A program made the position numbers and the translations under genes. The notes under the pieces were generated by a model. That model worked only from the letters and a program-made list of their open reading frames with translations, had not been told where the DNA came from and did not search any database. A stretch of 64,000 bases of DNA, taken from positions 40,636,401-40,700,400 of the forward strand of contig OY754465.1 of NCBI GenBank assembly GCA_963575645.1, read 5' to 3'. Below, in pieces: positions 10,986 to 22,600 of this stretch. The first letter of the stretch is position 1. Each line of letters opens with the position of its first letter. This DNA comes from Xanthostigma xanthostigma (Eukaryota > Arthropoda > Insecta > Raphidioptera > Raphidiidae).

Positions 10986-12170
10986 TGGTGTTATCACGGT
11001 ATAGAAGTGTAGCACTTGTTTTATGGATTACACTATATTTACACAGCAATTATTATATTGTTTTTAAACTATTAGCTGTCAAAAATAATAAAAAATAAAA
11101 CTGTTTATAAAAATTAAACTACTGAACACATTTTAGTGAATTTAAATAGGGTTCTGGTCTGATAGTAAACAAAGTGAATAAAATATAACCCAAGGCAATC
11201 CGACCAAAATTGCGATCTGTAGAGTCGTGACGTACGTACATACGTACAGACCAACCGACAACTGCTGTTTGTGATTTTCAATTACAATTTTAATAGTATT
11301 TATGAACTCGAATTGATTTAAAAATGGTTCTATTTTATAGATTAGAATCTCCTCTTTTCAAAAAGCTTCAATTTGAATGGATTTCGTGTGAAATTAACTT
11401 AGATATAACTTCTTATATGAACGAAAGTCAGCTCTGACGCACAAAGCGATAATAAAGCACATACCGCTAGTTTAGCGGTATGTGCAAAAAGCATGATTCG
11501 GTTCATCTTTAAAGCATACCTACAAAAGATTGTTTTAGCACGCTGTCAAAAATTCGTTTCTCGCGTTTTTGTTGTTACGAGTATCTCATACACGGCTATA
11601 GCAACAAAACAAGAATAGTTTGATAATTTTGTAATTTGTAATGTCCTAAATTCCAATTAAAAAATGTGGGACGAGCTCATTAAAAACGCTTTTTGAAAAT
11701 AAAATATTTCCCATCCATATTCCCAGCTGTTATAGATACATGGAGAGTGTAAGAATTGGGATGAAGGTAGACACACGAGGAAGAGAGGCGAGAAGAGAAT
11801 GGTAGATGGCCACTGGGGAACACAAAGTCCCGAAGCTAGCTGACTGGTTGCTGCGGTACACCTACACACGCATATATACGTCTACCAATTCATATACGGC
11901 AGGACGTATATATACATGCATATTATACATCTTCATAGTGACTGCCGAGCTGCCACACTCGAGCAAGACGTGTCTGTCAGTGCCAGGTCGAGTTTACCGT
12001 TAACGGCTTGACTACTGAATGTCGGCTTGTGCCACGAGATCAGGCCGCATTGTACCGGCATTCTTTGTATGCGCGAAGATACCGACTTGAACATAAGACA
12101 CCAAATTCTAGTTGATTGGCGACCATGAGATGACCATTCCAACTTCAAGGTTACTAACATTTGTTATAAT
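10986..12170. other. No gene recognised; less A+T-rich patch
   Basis: The patch 11740-12130 has higher G+C and several overlapping short frames on both strands (11657-12160), none with a recognisable domain or codon pattern. It could be an unrecognised regulatory region or first exon. A gtacgtacatacgtac run lies near 11231-11248. Confidence 0.4.
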
Positions 12171-12183
12171 ATAATAAAATACA

Positions 12184-12442
12184 CAAATCTCTGATTAACG
12201 TCTGATTAGAACTCTTCAATAAATAAAATTATCGACCAATTTATAAAAAAAATCTTTCACGAATTTCAAAATAAATAGAAACTAAATATTATTTTTTTTT
12301 TATATTTTTAGATCCGTTCTGAAGAAAATCCAAATCCGGATCGAAACGTTCTGAAGAAGATCCAAATCCGAATAGAAACGTTAATGTATTATTTTTTGTT
12401 AATATATTGTCTGAAAAATTGGTCGCTAATTTTATTTATTGA
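12184..12442. mobile_element. Palindromic element family A copy with 13-bp target duplication
   Basis: Flanked by direct repeats ataataaaataca at 12171-12183 and 12443-12455, so the boundaries are well defined. The left end has the family extension gattaacgtctgattaga before the arm, and the right end stops at the end of the opposite arm. The interior carries two tandem hammerhead-like cores (12315-12386). There is no ORF. Target duplications of this length fit retroelement insertion, as in Penelope-like elements, better than cut-and-paste DNA transposons. Confidence 0.75.
12315..12386 (+). ncRNA. Tandem pair of hammerhead-like cores
   Basis: Two consecutive 32-base units (12319-12350 and 12351-12382) each read CTGAAGA, a hairpin, then GAAACGTT. 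The cgtt that ends unit one doubles as the 5' stem I strand of unit two. Unit two then finds aatg (12383-12386) as stem I partner. Point changes have weakened stem II in both units. The single-unit form is seen at 30339-30378. Confidence 0.4.
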
Positions 12443-12455
12443 ATAATAAAATACA

Positions 12456-14160
12456 TTTATGACGTTCGTTACCTATGGTTTCACATGTAAAATTTATGAC
12501 AGTACGCTTGTCAGTTGACTCATTTAATCAATCACAGCAGGGGGGAACTTTTTTATTTTCATAATATTTATGAGATCACAAAATTTGCAGAGAACTTTCC
12601 TTTAAACGTGTATAAAATAAAAAAATAGTTTTGAAAAGTATATAATTATAATTGATGAAAAAAAACCGTCATAGAATACATCGCTTCTACGCATGTACTA
12701 ATTTTCTTAAAAAACAGTAGGACTTTCTCTATGTTCGTGTCAAATATCCTATTAAAATTCGATTTTGATCCGCTCGTCCGTTTGACCGGTATCATACTGA
12801 CATATGAACAGCCTTTTTGCAAAAACACGTTTTTTACATTCCGTAAGCCTCAAGCAGGGAAAAGTAAAGTTTGACCTAAATTAATATCATTCACTTGTGG
12901 AGATGGTAAACAATGTATTTTTATTTAAAAAACAGAAGCATAAGTTTTTTAAGAAAAACGCTTATTCTCGAACACACTGTATAAGACAATAAAATATACT
13001 TCATTCTATAGATAATGTGAGGTGTTGGAAAAAAGGTGAGGTACAAAACGGAGAGATGTAAAAAATAAAATTTATATTTTGTTTATTAAGTTTGTACCCG
13101 GTACCTCCACCATCATTTTATGAATTTTATCGAGGATGAAAAACTGACAAACATTTATGTTGTTCACATCTTTTATAAAATTGTCCTATAAGTTGTCTAC
13201 AAATTCGGTTACACTGATTGTTACATTATATTTTTTTTAATCAAAATATTTTTCATTTCCAAAAAGCAAAAGCTATAACGAAATATTGTAATATTGTTCA
13301 TTAATAATTAATTAATTAATTAAGTAACAATGAGGGCAGATATCTCAGTAGAGTAGATACTTGCATGTCATCTTTTATTGTGAAGAACAAAAATATACAT
13401 CAATTAAAATACCCTGGTAGTCGAAGCACACTTTTTTTTCCATAAATAAAAAAAAAATACAACTAAAATATGAGTAACATATCTAAACGTTATGAAGCGC
13501 TGGCGTCGTAAAACGTAGCTTTATTTATCATGTATTTTTTAATGTTTACATCAAAGTTAGGCTAATAAAAATATGACATTACCAAAGACCGTTTGTAGTC
13601 AGTGTGGCTAAGAGACTTGTTTAAATGGCACAACTTTAATAATTAATGTTTCACGGATTTTAGAGTTTTGTTAAAAATTTACATTCATTTTCGTTCTGAT
13701 TAATAAAAATGTGATGAAAAATTTCTCGAAAGTACACATAGATATGCGCAGAATTTTGTTCAGGGGGGCAAAAGTTATAAGAGTAAATACTTTCGGTTAT
13801 CATACTGCAATTAGACTATAGACAAAATGTTCTAGGTGATACTTTTACTATTTACCGTTGGATTTTTTACGTTGCGGCATCATAAAGACAAAACTGAACG
13901 CACACTAAAATTTTAATTTATCAACCTATCAAAAGTTTGTATCTAGAGTCTACTATAATATAATAAAAGTATAATATAACATTTATTATAAAATGGCTTA
14001 TATTTCTTTGTTTGGTACATGTTTAATTTTTTAGGTGTTATGTAAAATAATTTTTGTTTAAGAGAGCTTAAGATCGCGAAGTGTTTTTTGGTGTTTATTA
14101 TGTTTAATCACAAAACTACTTTTGACGGCTATTTGTCGTGGATTAGTTATGAATTTTCAT
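12456..14160. other. No gene recognised
   Basis: A+T-rich. At 13400-13440 the minus strand has aaaagtgtgcttcgacta, which recurs at 47925 and in decayed form at 59772 (plus strand). The region 12640-12860 resembles decayed interspersed repeat. No coding support. Confidence 0.45.
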
Positions 14161-14261
14161 TCTTGAAGGCGATCGCCGAAAGGAGGCCGAAACGTTGAAT
14201 TAAAAATGTATGTACTAACTTAACAAGCACAATAAACCGTAAGTTTTACTTAAGAATAGCA

Positions 14262-14450
14262 AAAAATATGTTTTCAAAAAGTATCTTATTTAAAAAAAGT
14301 ATTTAGTACACACGTGTTTTGTATCTAGTATTTCAAATACCATTTCCAAAACTATCTTGTATTTGATATCTCAAATACTTTACTTAGAAGTATCTTGCAA
14401 CTTGTATTTCAGATACTTTTTATGAGGTATCTCTTATCTCTGTTTCAAAT
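14262..14450. repeat. Cluster of AGTATTT/AGTATCT motifs
   Basis: Within about 190 bases the words gtatctta, agtatttagtac, agtatttcaaatac, gatatctcaaatac, agtatctt and cagatac recur, several as perfect small palindromes. Such clusters are found at the ends of some hAT-like elements, where they may act as transposase binding sites (inference). No element boundary is visible. Confidence 0.5.
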
Positions 14451-16600
14451 CCAAGGGAGGGAGGCACTTGCCTCCTTGCGTAGGCCCATGAAAGCATTCT
14501 GTTCTCATCTGAGGTAAGTTTCACCACTATTTAAATTCGTAACATAAGATGTCCAGATGTTTACAAAGAATGCCATAAGGAATACTATTCTATTTCGAAA
14601 TATTGTCACTGATGAGCTATGATGAATAATGTTTACTCTGGAGAGCTGTTTTTCGGAAACGTGGTAGTCGTTATTTCTGCGAAAATACTATAACTTAATT
14701 TTCAAGTCCCCCATGGAATAGGTAGCGTTATGTTTGTTTACCCAACGTTGTCTTACCGCAACCCACCACTAATACCATTTGCACAGTGTTTTGTTTACAG
14801 TATACCTAACAAGAAATTTGCCAACAATATAACAAATTTATAAGCGCGAAATAGTGTGTTGGTAAGAAAATTACCTTAATGTGGTATTCTGGAAGGTAGT
14901 AAACACTCAAATCTCTGTTGTATTTTTAAGACGTCAATACAAAAGTATTTACTGATATTCACGTAAGTGAAACCGCAAGGACTACAAAATTGCACAGTGA
15001 TGTTACGGCTATATATGTAAGCACCTATCCCGTTATATGAGATAGGAGATGTGTTCATATAACAGTCTAAGCTAACCTCAATGACATATTGAAACAGCCC
15101 GAAGCATCGTGAGACATTGCGGGTCACATAGAAGCCTAAATAAGCCTCAGGGAGTTTGCAATATTGATTATTGACTTGTGTTCTGATGGTCTACTGACTA
15201 TAGTCTATAGTGCAACCGCTGCATCGTGTGATCTGAATGTTTTAGAGGATCTGTGTTTCGAAACATTCGTGACAAAAGCAGCGCTCAATTGAACCGATAC
15301 GAATCGATTTGTTTTTGTTTGGTTTTATCCTCAAAAAAAAAAAAAAAAACAGCAGTTCGTGAGTGCGACAAAAATAAATTATATCAACTTTCGAAAGTGC
15401 AGTAAGAAGAACGAACGCATTGACGATGAAATATAAAATCATTGTTCTATAAAGCATTTATTAGTGTGTTTGCCATATTATAGCGCATACACTATTGGCG
15501 TCGGTGGGATGGCGGGACTAACAAATCTGACCATAAATTCTCGATGTTTTTTTATAGCCTTCTGAACAATTTGGCACCATTTATGAAAATGTTTATATAT
15601 ATTATGTATAATGCAGGTATATTTATTGTATATGTATGTTAGCACGATAACCTTTGACAGACTTAGACGATTTAAACGAATTTTGGTCCACATCTTTGAA
15701 TATATCACCGCACGAAGCCTACTTAAAATGGGCCCGATGGTATTTAAGGGTTGAAAAATATTTTTGGACCCACGCATGCAAAATTTTAGTAAAGTCGATC
15801 CAATGATTTTTACTGTGGATCCGACTATGATAGACATTTCTTTAAAAACACTATTTATTGAAAGGACTAGAAAATATGTAAATTAGGTAATCAAAAATAT
15901 ATTTTATTTTTGCACGATCACAATAATTCACCTATATCCGAGAAAGTAAGAAGAAACTATCTAAAGTTGTGACTATCAAAAACTCAATAGAAACGCTCTT
16001 TCCGTTTGGTCTTAATTAGGTATTTTGTTAATTATTCTAGAAACTCAAACGAAAAGATTATAACGTTTAATTTAATACAATTTACGAAGTCTTTTTATAA
16101 AAACGGCAAAAATACATTTATTAATATTTGACAACCTTATGCATATAGGTACATATTTGATGATACATATTTTCCGAAGGATTGTAAAAGATCAACTCAA
16201 TGGATGAGAGAGTACATATAGAGCCTTTTGAGCGAACTCAAATAAAAGCAGACTGAATCGTTTATTTACTTACTAAACTCGTATAACTTTGTCTACGTTA
16301 TAAACATTTGCATGTTACATGTAAAAAATACACTTGTAAATAATGCGCGCAAATACTAGGTATATGAAATATTAGACTAGAAAATCAGGAGTTCAGAAAT
16401 TCTACCGGAGTACGTTTAATCTTAAAAAAATATATTAATTTGTCAGTTCGTCTGACATGAAAAAGATTTCAGAAAGCGTACTATTAATAATAAAATTACT
16501 GATTAAACAAAAGTTCGATATGTAACATAAAAGTACAAAACAAGTTTCCAATATGAAAAAGTAGCCAAGTGTGATTTCATATTTTGACTGTCGACGTGAA
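14451..16600. other. No gene recognised
   Basis: Includes a minus-strand frame of 119 codons (15837-15478) and others of 83 and 71 codons. None shows a domain, signal peptide or repeat I recognise. A poly-A run lies near 15333-15350. I would not annotate a gene here without transcript data. Confidence 0.45.
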
Positions 16601-16609
16601 ATACATTTA

Positions 16610-16700
16610 GTTAATTTTTGAAGTTATACTTCTTTTGGCGCGTTAATAAAAATTGATGACAATGAAATTTTACGGGGCGCACATATTGTAAGATCAAAAT
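16610..16700 (+). mobile_element. tttttgaagt..acttctttt repeat fragment
   Basis: Begins tttttgaagttatacttctt followed by tggcgcg. Related blocks lie at 44150 and 44912 (tttttgaagtgaaacttct). I recognise the phrase as a common lepidopteran dispersed repeat of uncertain class. Confidence 0.5.
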
Positions 16701-16799
16701 TAGTAGGATGAAGTTCATCACAGATGCGCAAGAGTGCTGTAACAGGATGAAGTTTCTCGCAAAAAAAATTGGTTGTCTGTAAAGTCGGTTTACGGACGA

Positions 16800-16966
16800 T
16801 AGTTTTACGTGATAACGTATTCCGCTCGAATATCATATTTAATAATACATTACTGCGCTCTCGCTTGCACGCACAGGGTCAGGCGGAATGTTACGGAACG
16901 TTACACTTTTTCGTGCGTGCAGCTGGTGTTTCATCAATTTATAAGACGTTATCACGTCAAAAACTT
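16800..16966 (+). mobile_element. Inverted-repeat element, gttttacgtgataacg ends
   Basis: Left end gttttacgtgataacg (16802) and right end cgttatcacgtcaaaaac (16949-16966) form terminal inverted repeats. A second copy lies at 41855-42112 in the opposite orientation, sharing also the outer flank gtctgtaaagtcggtttac. The right terminus recurs again at 18137-18154, beyond the minisatellite. The whole 16800-18154 block may therefore be one element that swallowed, or grew, the tandem array. Confidence 0.6.
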
Positions 16967-17000
16967 TTTTTTTTTTAAACCCCTCTTGACGTCAAAAACT

Positions 17001-17884
17001 TAGTCCGCCATCTTTAGAAGTCCGCCATATTGGATTTAAACTAGTCACTTTATTTTTCGAGTTATTCTCAGCAAACCCTTTCATTTGATACCCATATTGT
17101 AGGAAAGCATAATAAAATTAGTCCGCCATCTTTAGAAGTCCGCCATATTGAATTAAGAGTGACGTCACTTTATTTTTCGAGTTATTCTCAGCAAGCCCTT
17201 TCATTTGATACCCATATTGTAGGAAAGCATAATAAAATTAGTCCGCTATCTTTAGAAGTCCGCCATATTGGATTTAGAGTGTCGTCACTTTATTTTTCGA
17301 GTTATTCTCAGCAAGCCCTTTCATTTGATACCCATATTATAGGAAAGCACAATAAAATTAGTCCGCCATCTTTAGAAGTCCGCCATATTGGATTTAGAGT
17401 GACGTCACTTTATTTTTCGAGTTATTCTCAGCAAACCCTTTCATTTGATACCCATATTGTAGGAAAGCATAATAAAATTAGTCCGCCATCTTTAGAAGTC
17501 CGCCATATTGGATTTAGAATGTCGTCACTTTAATATTCGAGTTATTCTCAGCAAACCCTTTCATTTGATACCCATATTGTAGGAAAGCATAATAAAATTA
17601 GTCCGCCATCTTTAGAAGTCCGCCATATTGGATTAAGAGTGACGTCACTTTATTTTTCGAGTTATTCTCAGCAAGCCCTTTCATTTGATACCCATATTGT
17701 AGGAAAGCATAATAAAATTAGTCCGCCATCTTTAGAAGTCCGCCATATTGGATTTAGAGTGTCGTCACTTTATTTTTCGAGTTATTCTCAGCAAGCCCTT
17801 TCATTTGATACCCATATTATAGGAAAGCACAATAAAATTAGTCCGCCATCTTTAGAAGTCCGCCATATTTGATTTAGAGTGACG
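17001..17884 (+). repeat. 120-bp minisatellite, about 7.4 units
   Basis: Units start at 17001, 17121, 17241, 17361, 17481, 17601, 17721 and partly at 17841, with an exact 120-bp period. Each carries agtccgccatctttagaag, ccgccatattgga, a gacgtcac or gtcgtcac variant and tttcatttgataccca. Units at 17281 and 17761 share private changes (attat, gcacaat) and lie exactly 480 bp apart, showing a four-unit duplication. Because 120 is a multiple of three, one frame stays open over several units (17159-17533, 17639-17872). A single diverged relative is at 40062-40290. Confidence 0.92.
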
Positions 17885-17989
17885 TCATACAGCTAACCAT
17901 GCATTGTCATTCAAACTAAACGTGTATACAAATTTTCATCCCAATCGGTTGATGATATCTGCCGCTCGAATATCATATTTAAGTCAGGC

Positions 17990-18154
17990 GGAACGTGACA
18001 CATTTCGGAACGGGACAGATTTTGGAACGGTACAGATTTCGGAACGGGACAGATTTCGGAACGTGACACTTTTTCGTACATGCAGCCGGTGTTTTATCAA
18101 TTTATAAGATTGGTGTTTCATCAATTTATAAGACGTTATCACGTCAAAAACCCT
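17990..18154 (+). repeat. 17-18-bp tandem repeat and element terminus
   Basis: Five short units of the type ggaacgggacagatttc run from about 17990 to 18075. Then a block of about 24 bases containing catcaatttataaga is duplicated (18092-18133), and the terminus cgttatcacgtcaaaaac follows at 18137-18154. This mirrors the sequence left of the minisatellite (16890-16966), so the array is bounded by related element ends. Confidence 0.7.
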
Positions 18155-19650
18155 ATCAACAGAACACAATTAGAGACCATTGACTTATACTAGTGGATAT
18201 GCCTTCGCCATAATATTATATCGTTGTAGTTGTTGTTCAGTTCATTTAGTGAGGGGGATAGAGTATGGTAAAGGCCATGGTCGCATGGGCGGAGCGACTA
18301 ATAGCTGTACTAATGCAATTTCACTCCAGTTTTTTTATTATTTGTTTTCAATAAATTATAGGTATAGGTATTTGTATGTAAATTAAAAATTTGTGTTTAA
18401 GCACAATTTCTAATACGCATCCATTTTTTAAAAACAAAACTATCAAACATTACCATTTAGTTTTTCATATATTTTTTGTTATTGTGAAAAAAATAAGCGC
18501 TTTAAACGCCGATATCGGATCCGTTCGGTGTAAAACTGACTAGATACATAGATGCATTCATTCGTTTATTTTTGTGTTTTCTAAATGTTCCAAACGTTTG
18601 GAAATGCTTCGAGTCGAGCCCATTCAGTGCGGGCTCAGTATTAGACTACAGTGTGTTAAAAACCCGACGCAGAATCATGCTGATATCAATTCCTGGCACG
18701 TACATTGCGACGGTTACCGGACACTGGTCATCCAGAGAGAGCAGGACTCTAGGATAGTATCTATGCAAGGATGCAATACTGCGGACTTCATTAGCGACGT
18801 TGAAGCAACGCTTTGATACTTTTACCCGTTTATTGTCCACCTTTGTTACGTTGTTTTATTATTATACCGTCGATTTATATCGTAAATAGGATCTGTGATG
18901 TTGCTCACTCACTTGCTCTCAAACAGCGTGGGACTTACAGTTAGGGTTGCCATCTGTTCTGTTTTCCACGGACACTGTTCTATTTTTTAAAAATTCGGGT
19001 AAACTTTTCAAATGTGTCCAAGGTAATTTTACGTAAATTTCTAAATTTACATTTAAAAATAAATATTTTAGACTTTCAGCTATTTTTAAAATACACACAA
19101 CTGGCAAACTCGTCTCGTCAAATTTTTCGCACGATCTTCAATATACTTATTTGCATCTCTTCACATTCACGGGTCGTAAAACGTCGATGAGTTTTCTCTG
19201 TCTACTTTCCTCTCCCGATGACTCACCTCGTCATTTTTATCATTTTTGCTTGAAATCAGCGCTTTTAAAGTATTTTCACATAAAAAATACTGATAACGTA
19301 TCGGTGGACTTAAGCTTCAATTAAAAAAAAATGTGTCAATAGGTTGCATAGGGATTGCTGGCGAATTGTCTAGAGAAATATGGCTAGTGTTTTAAATATT
19401 TTGATGCTTGCTAAAATTTTTAAGTGCTTAATTAAAAAAAGTGATCGTTACCTTCAAACTCGCATTGAATTACTTCTCTTATGTCATGAAAATAACATAC
19501 CTGAAACAAAAAAAATATTATTAATATTTGTTAATATTCATAAATATATCAGGAATAGTACTTTATAAAAATTCCTATCAGGACATCTAAAAAAATATTT
19601 ATCACAGTTAAAAAAATCTGTTTTATTTTTATATTCTTTCAGTGTTCAAT
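18155..19650. other. No gene recognised
   Basis: Contains overlapping frames of 60 to 80 codons near 18572-18840 on both strands with no recognisable similarity. At 18942 the phrase tagggttgccatctgttctg resembles a hAT-type end, with a weak partner tggcaaact near 19104, but no target duplication is seen. Confidence 0.4.
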
Positions 19651-19657
19651 TTTTTGA

Positions 19658-19698
19658 TTTGTTAACTTCTGCTATAGGTAGCTATAGAAGTTAACAAA
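19658..19698. repeat. Perfect 13-bp hairpin
   Basis: Arms tttgttaacttct (19658-19670) and agaagttaacaaa (19686-19698) are perfect reverse complements around a 15-base loop. No larger element is seen. Confidence 0.7.
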
Positions 19699-22600
19699 AC
19701 AAAATGTCACAAAAATGTGTGAGAGTATGTCGCGGAAGTGACGTTTTATCATTTCAAACACAACTTTTCTAAAGCGTATGCTATAATATATCATCCTACT
19801 TAATCAGCTGTGAATTTTTTTTCAGGTTATTGTATTCGAATCTGAATGTTAACACATCTCATGGGAGTATCGGAAAGATTGAAACCAAATTACTATAAAA
19901 TTTTAGTTTATTAACAGTAATCAATAGCACATTGCTGTAAAAACAATAATAATAATAATAATAAATAAATTTTATTAAAGAAAATTCACATTTACATAAG
20001 TAATACAATTATTATATGTATATACCTACTGTTGATACATTTTTTTCGTGTATGTTAACAGTTACTGATTGTTTTTTTTCCCTAAAGATTGACATTTTGC
20101 TAATAACTTTTGTTTATAGGAAAAAATTGAAAAAAAAAACCTATATCACTCAATGTAAAAACAATGGAAAATAATGCTGTTCATCCTAAATGACACATTT
20201 CTATATGTGTTGAAAAATTTTCTTGAAAAAATATACTCAATATTCGTTTTCGGAGAAGAACATGTTATGAAAAAGCGTATTAACGGAATATTATCGAATC
20301 GGTTGCCAAATAAAATAGAATACACCAAATTAGCAGAATAAAGGATATAATATTTCTTGAGAAATACCTAATTCTGTCAATTCATTTTTCACTAAGTGCA
20401 TCCGAAGAGGTTTTGCATTTGGTGTATTCGACAGGACTAAGATGTTGATCACAAAGGCACATAATATATAGTGAATGTGGAGTTGAATTCTAAAAGCAGT
20501 TGTGTCCATCTGAACTAAAATGAGATTAAATAAAAAAGAATTGCAAAAAAATGCTTCCTTCACTACGAATTAACAATTCATTTTAAACGCTTTTGACAAG
20601 TTTATTTTTTGTAAAAAAACACACTATTTTTGAACAGTTTGTGCCACTTTTTACAAAGATAAATTTTAGTTTGCAAAAAATGTATCGGATTAGGTACCAA
20701 AAAAATGATTATCATTGCTTTTTATGGTTTATTAGTATGAGAACAATTGAATTGCCAAAAAAAAAAAAATTCAGTGATTTATTTATATTTCAGATATTCT
20801 CCTTTTTTAATAATTTTAATTTTTAATAACAAAATAATTTTTTCAAATCAATCTCTTCATTCACTACATTAGGTAAGTATTACCAAAACACCCTTTTCAA
20901 AGAATTTGTCTATAATGAATAATTTTATGGAAACTTATTTTTACAAATAAATGAATTTTATCTACAAGCTCCAATAAATTTTTCGTCAGCAAAAACAATC
21001 ATAAGGAGAAAAGTAAATGAGAGTCTAAAAACTTAATTACTGAAACTAACTTTTTCAAATTTCACTTAACAATTCGTGAAATCAGATGGACAGAACTGTT
21101 TGTGAAATCAAGCTCCTCAAATGTAAAGTAGTCCTTCTCGTCGGCCTACAGCAGAAGAAGGATTTATCTTTGGACGTCAGCCTTTCACGACATCTGCCGA
21201 ATCTAAATCAGCACAAAGTTCAAAGAGACGACAGAGTCGATGTTGGGTTGAAAACGGGAGCGGAAGAAGAAGTAAATAAGCGCAGAACACACGCGGGATG
21301 TGATAAGAATATAAGGGAATAAGAGCTTATACTAACTTATTTGAGATGCGTCCTGCTTTTGAAATACGTACTCTTCTATATGCAATCTACAGGATGACTA
21401 TCTTGATACGCAAAGAATTTCAATACATGAAACCTTAAATTACGAGCGAATGCGAATATTTTCGACAGAAAGTATATTTCGTCTGTAGCGCGCGTAATTG
21501 ACAGTAAATCATGCTTCACGAACGGCCCCCGGTTGGACTGAATTTGTCTTCAGCCCGGCCAGTATTTATCCAGGTGAATTTCATTTTTATCAGCGTGATT
21601 TAAAACGAGATTAAAGATTTTCCTCATCTCAAATTTCAAAACGAGAACGAGATTAAATTATATTAAACGTGCCGAGACAAGATATTAATTGTTAAACCAA
21701 TCATATGATAAAAATAAAGATAACTTTTTCTCTGTTGCAATTAGGATTGTCAAATTGGCATATGACATTTGGTGGTAGAAAATTTTGCTCGAATAAGCGA
21801 AACAGTATAAGTTCATTGTGAAAATATATATTACAAAAATAAAACAAATAAAAAAAATGTTTAATTGAAACAGAAGCCGAAACGTTTTCTAATATCACGT
21901 TATCAATTAGCTATTGCTCTGCAAAACTTTCTTTACTGAAAGTTATTTTATAAAGGAATATGAAGAAATATAAATGTTTCTTTTACCTTCTAAATAGTAT
22001 AATATTAATAATGGATTCCAGGCTTAAACAACTCAATTATTCACACGATAACTTTCAGATGTTTTAATGAATTTTCGAATTATAAAAAAAACGCGGACTT
22101 TCCCAGGTTTTCAAACTATTCCAAGCGAGGCACTATAAAACGTTGTCACGATAAAATTATTAATTTTGTAAAAAAAAAATACTTAACTAAAGTTGAGTAT
22201 AAATTCATAGCTTGTTTGAAATCCCACTGCGTTAATGAAATGCAGTGACTTCTTTATCGTTCCAATTCATTATTTTTAGTTATTTACATGCAACAGTTAA
22301 ATAAAGTTCGGATAACAATAAAACGGTATACCTTGCGTCGTTTTCAAATACAAATAGATTATTGAATAAGATTCCAGACGTCTCCCAGCTGGATACATGC
22401 ATATTTAAGTTTGTTTCTGAAGACAATATAGGATTTGTTCGTAACAATTTTAAGATTTTATTATTCATGAGTTAAATATGACGAATTGTGGGCTAATCTG
22501 AAGCCTATTTGGTGGAATAGCAATCGCGGTGTTTACAGTAGGCAAAAAAAAACAGGTGATGTCAAAAAAATTTCTCGAACCTTCTGCTGAATTACGCAGT

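Noticed and set aside
15478-15837. 119-codon minus-strand ORF
   Set aside because: No homology recognised, no splice or promoter context. Length alone is compatible with chance in 64 kb on six frames.
17159-17872. Repetitive ORFs of 124 and 77 codons with a 40-residue repeat
   Set aside because: They exist only because the minisatellite unit is exactly 120 bp. A single unit change (taatattc near 17531) closes the frame, and the dispersed ancestor at 40 kb has no such frame.
17001-17884. CRISPR-like regular repeats
   Set aside because: The whole 120-bp unit repeats, with no unique spacers, in a eukaryotic repeat context.
21868-21900. Hammerhead-like motif at gccgaaacgtt
   Set aside because: GAAACGTT is present, but there is no CTGARGA and no stem II of adequate size.
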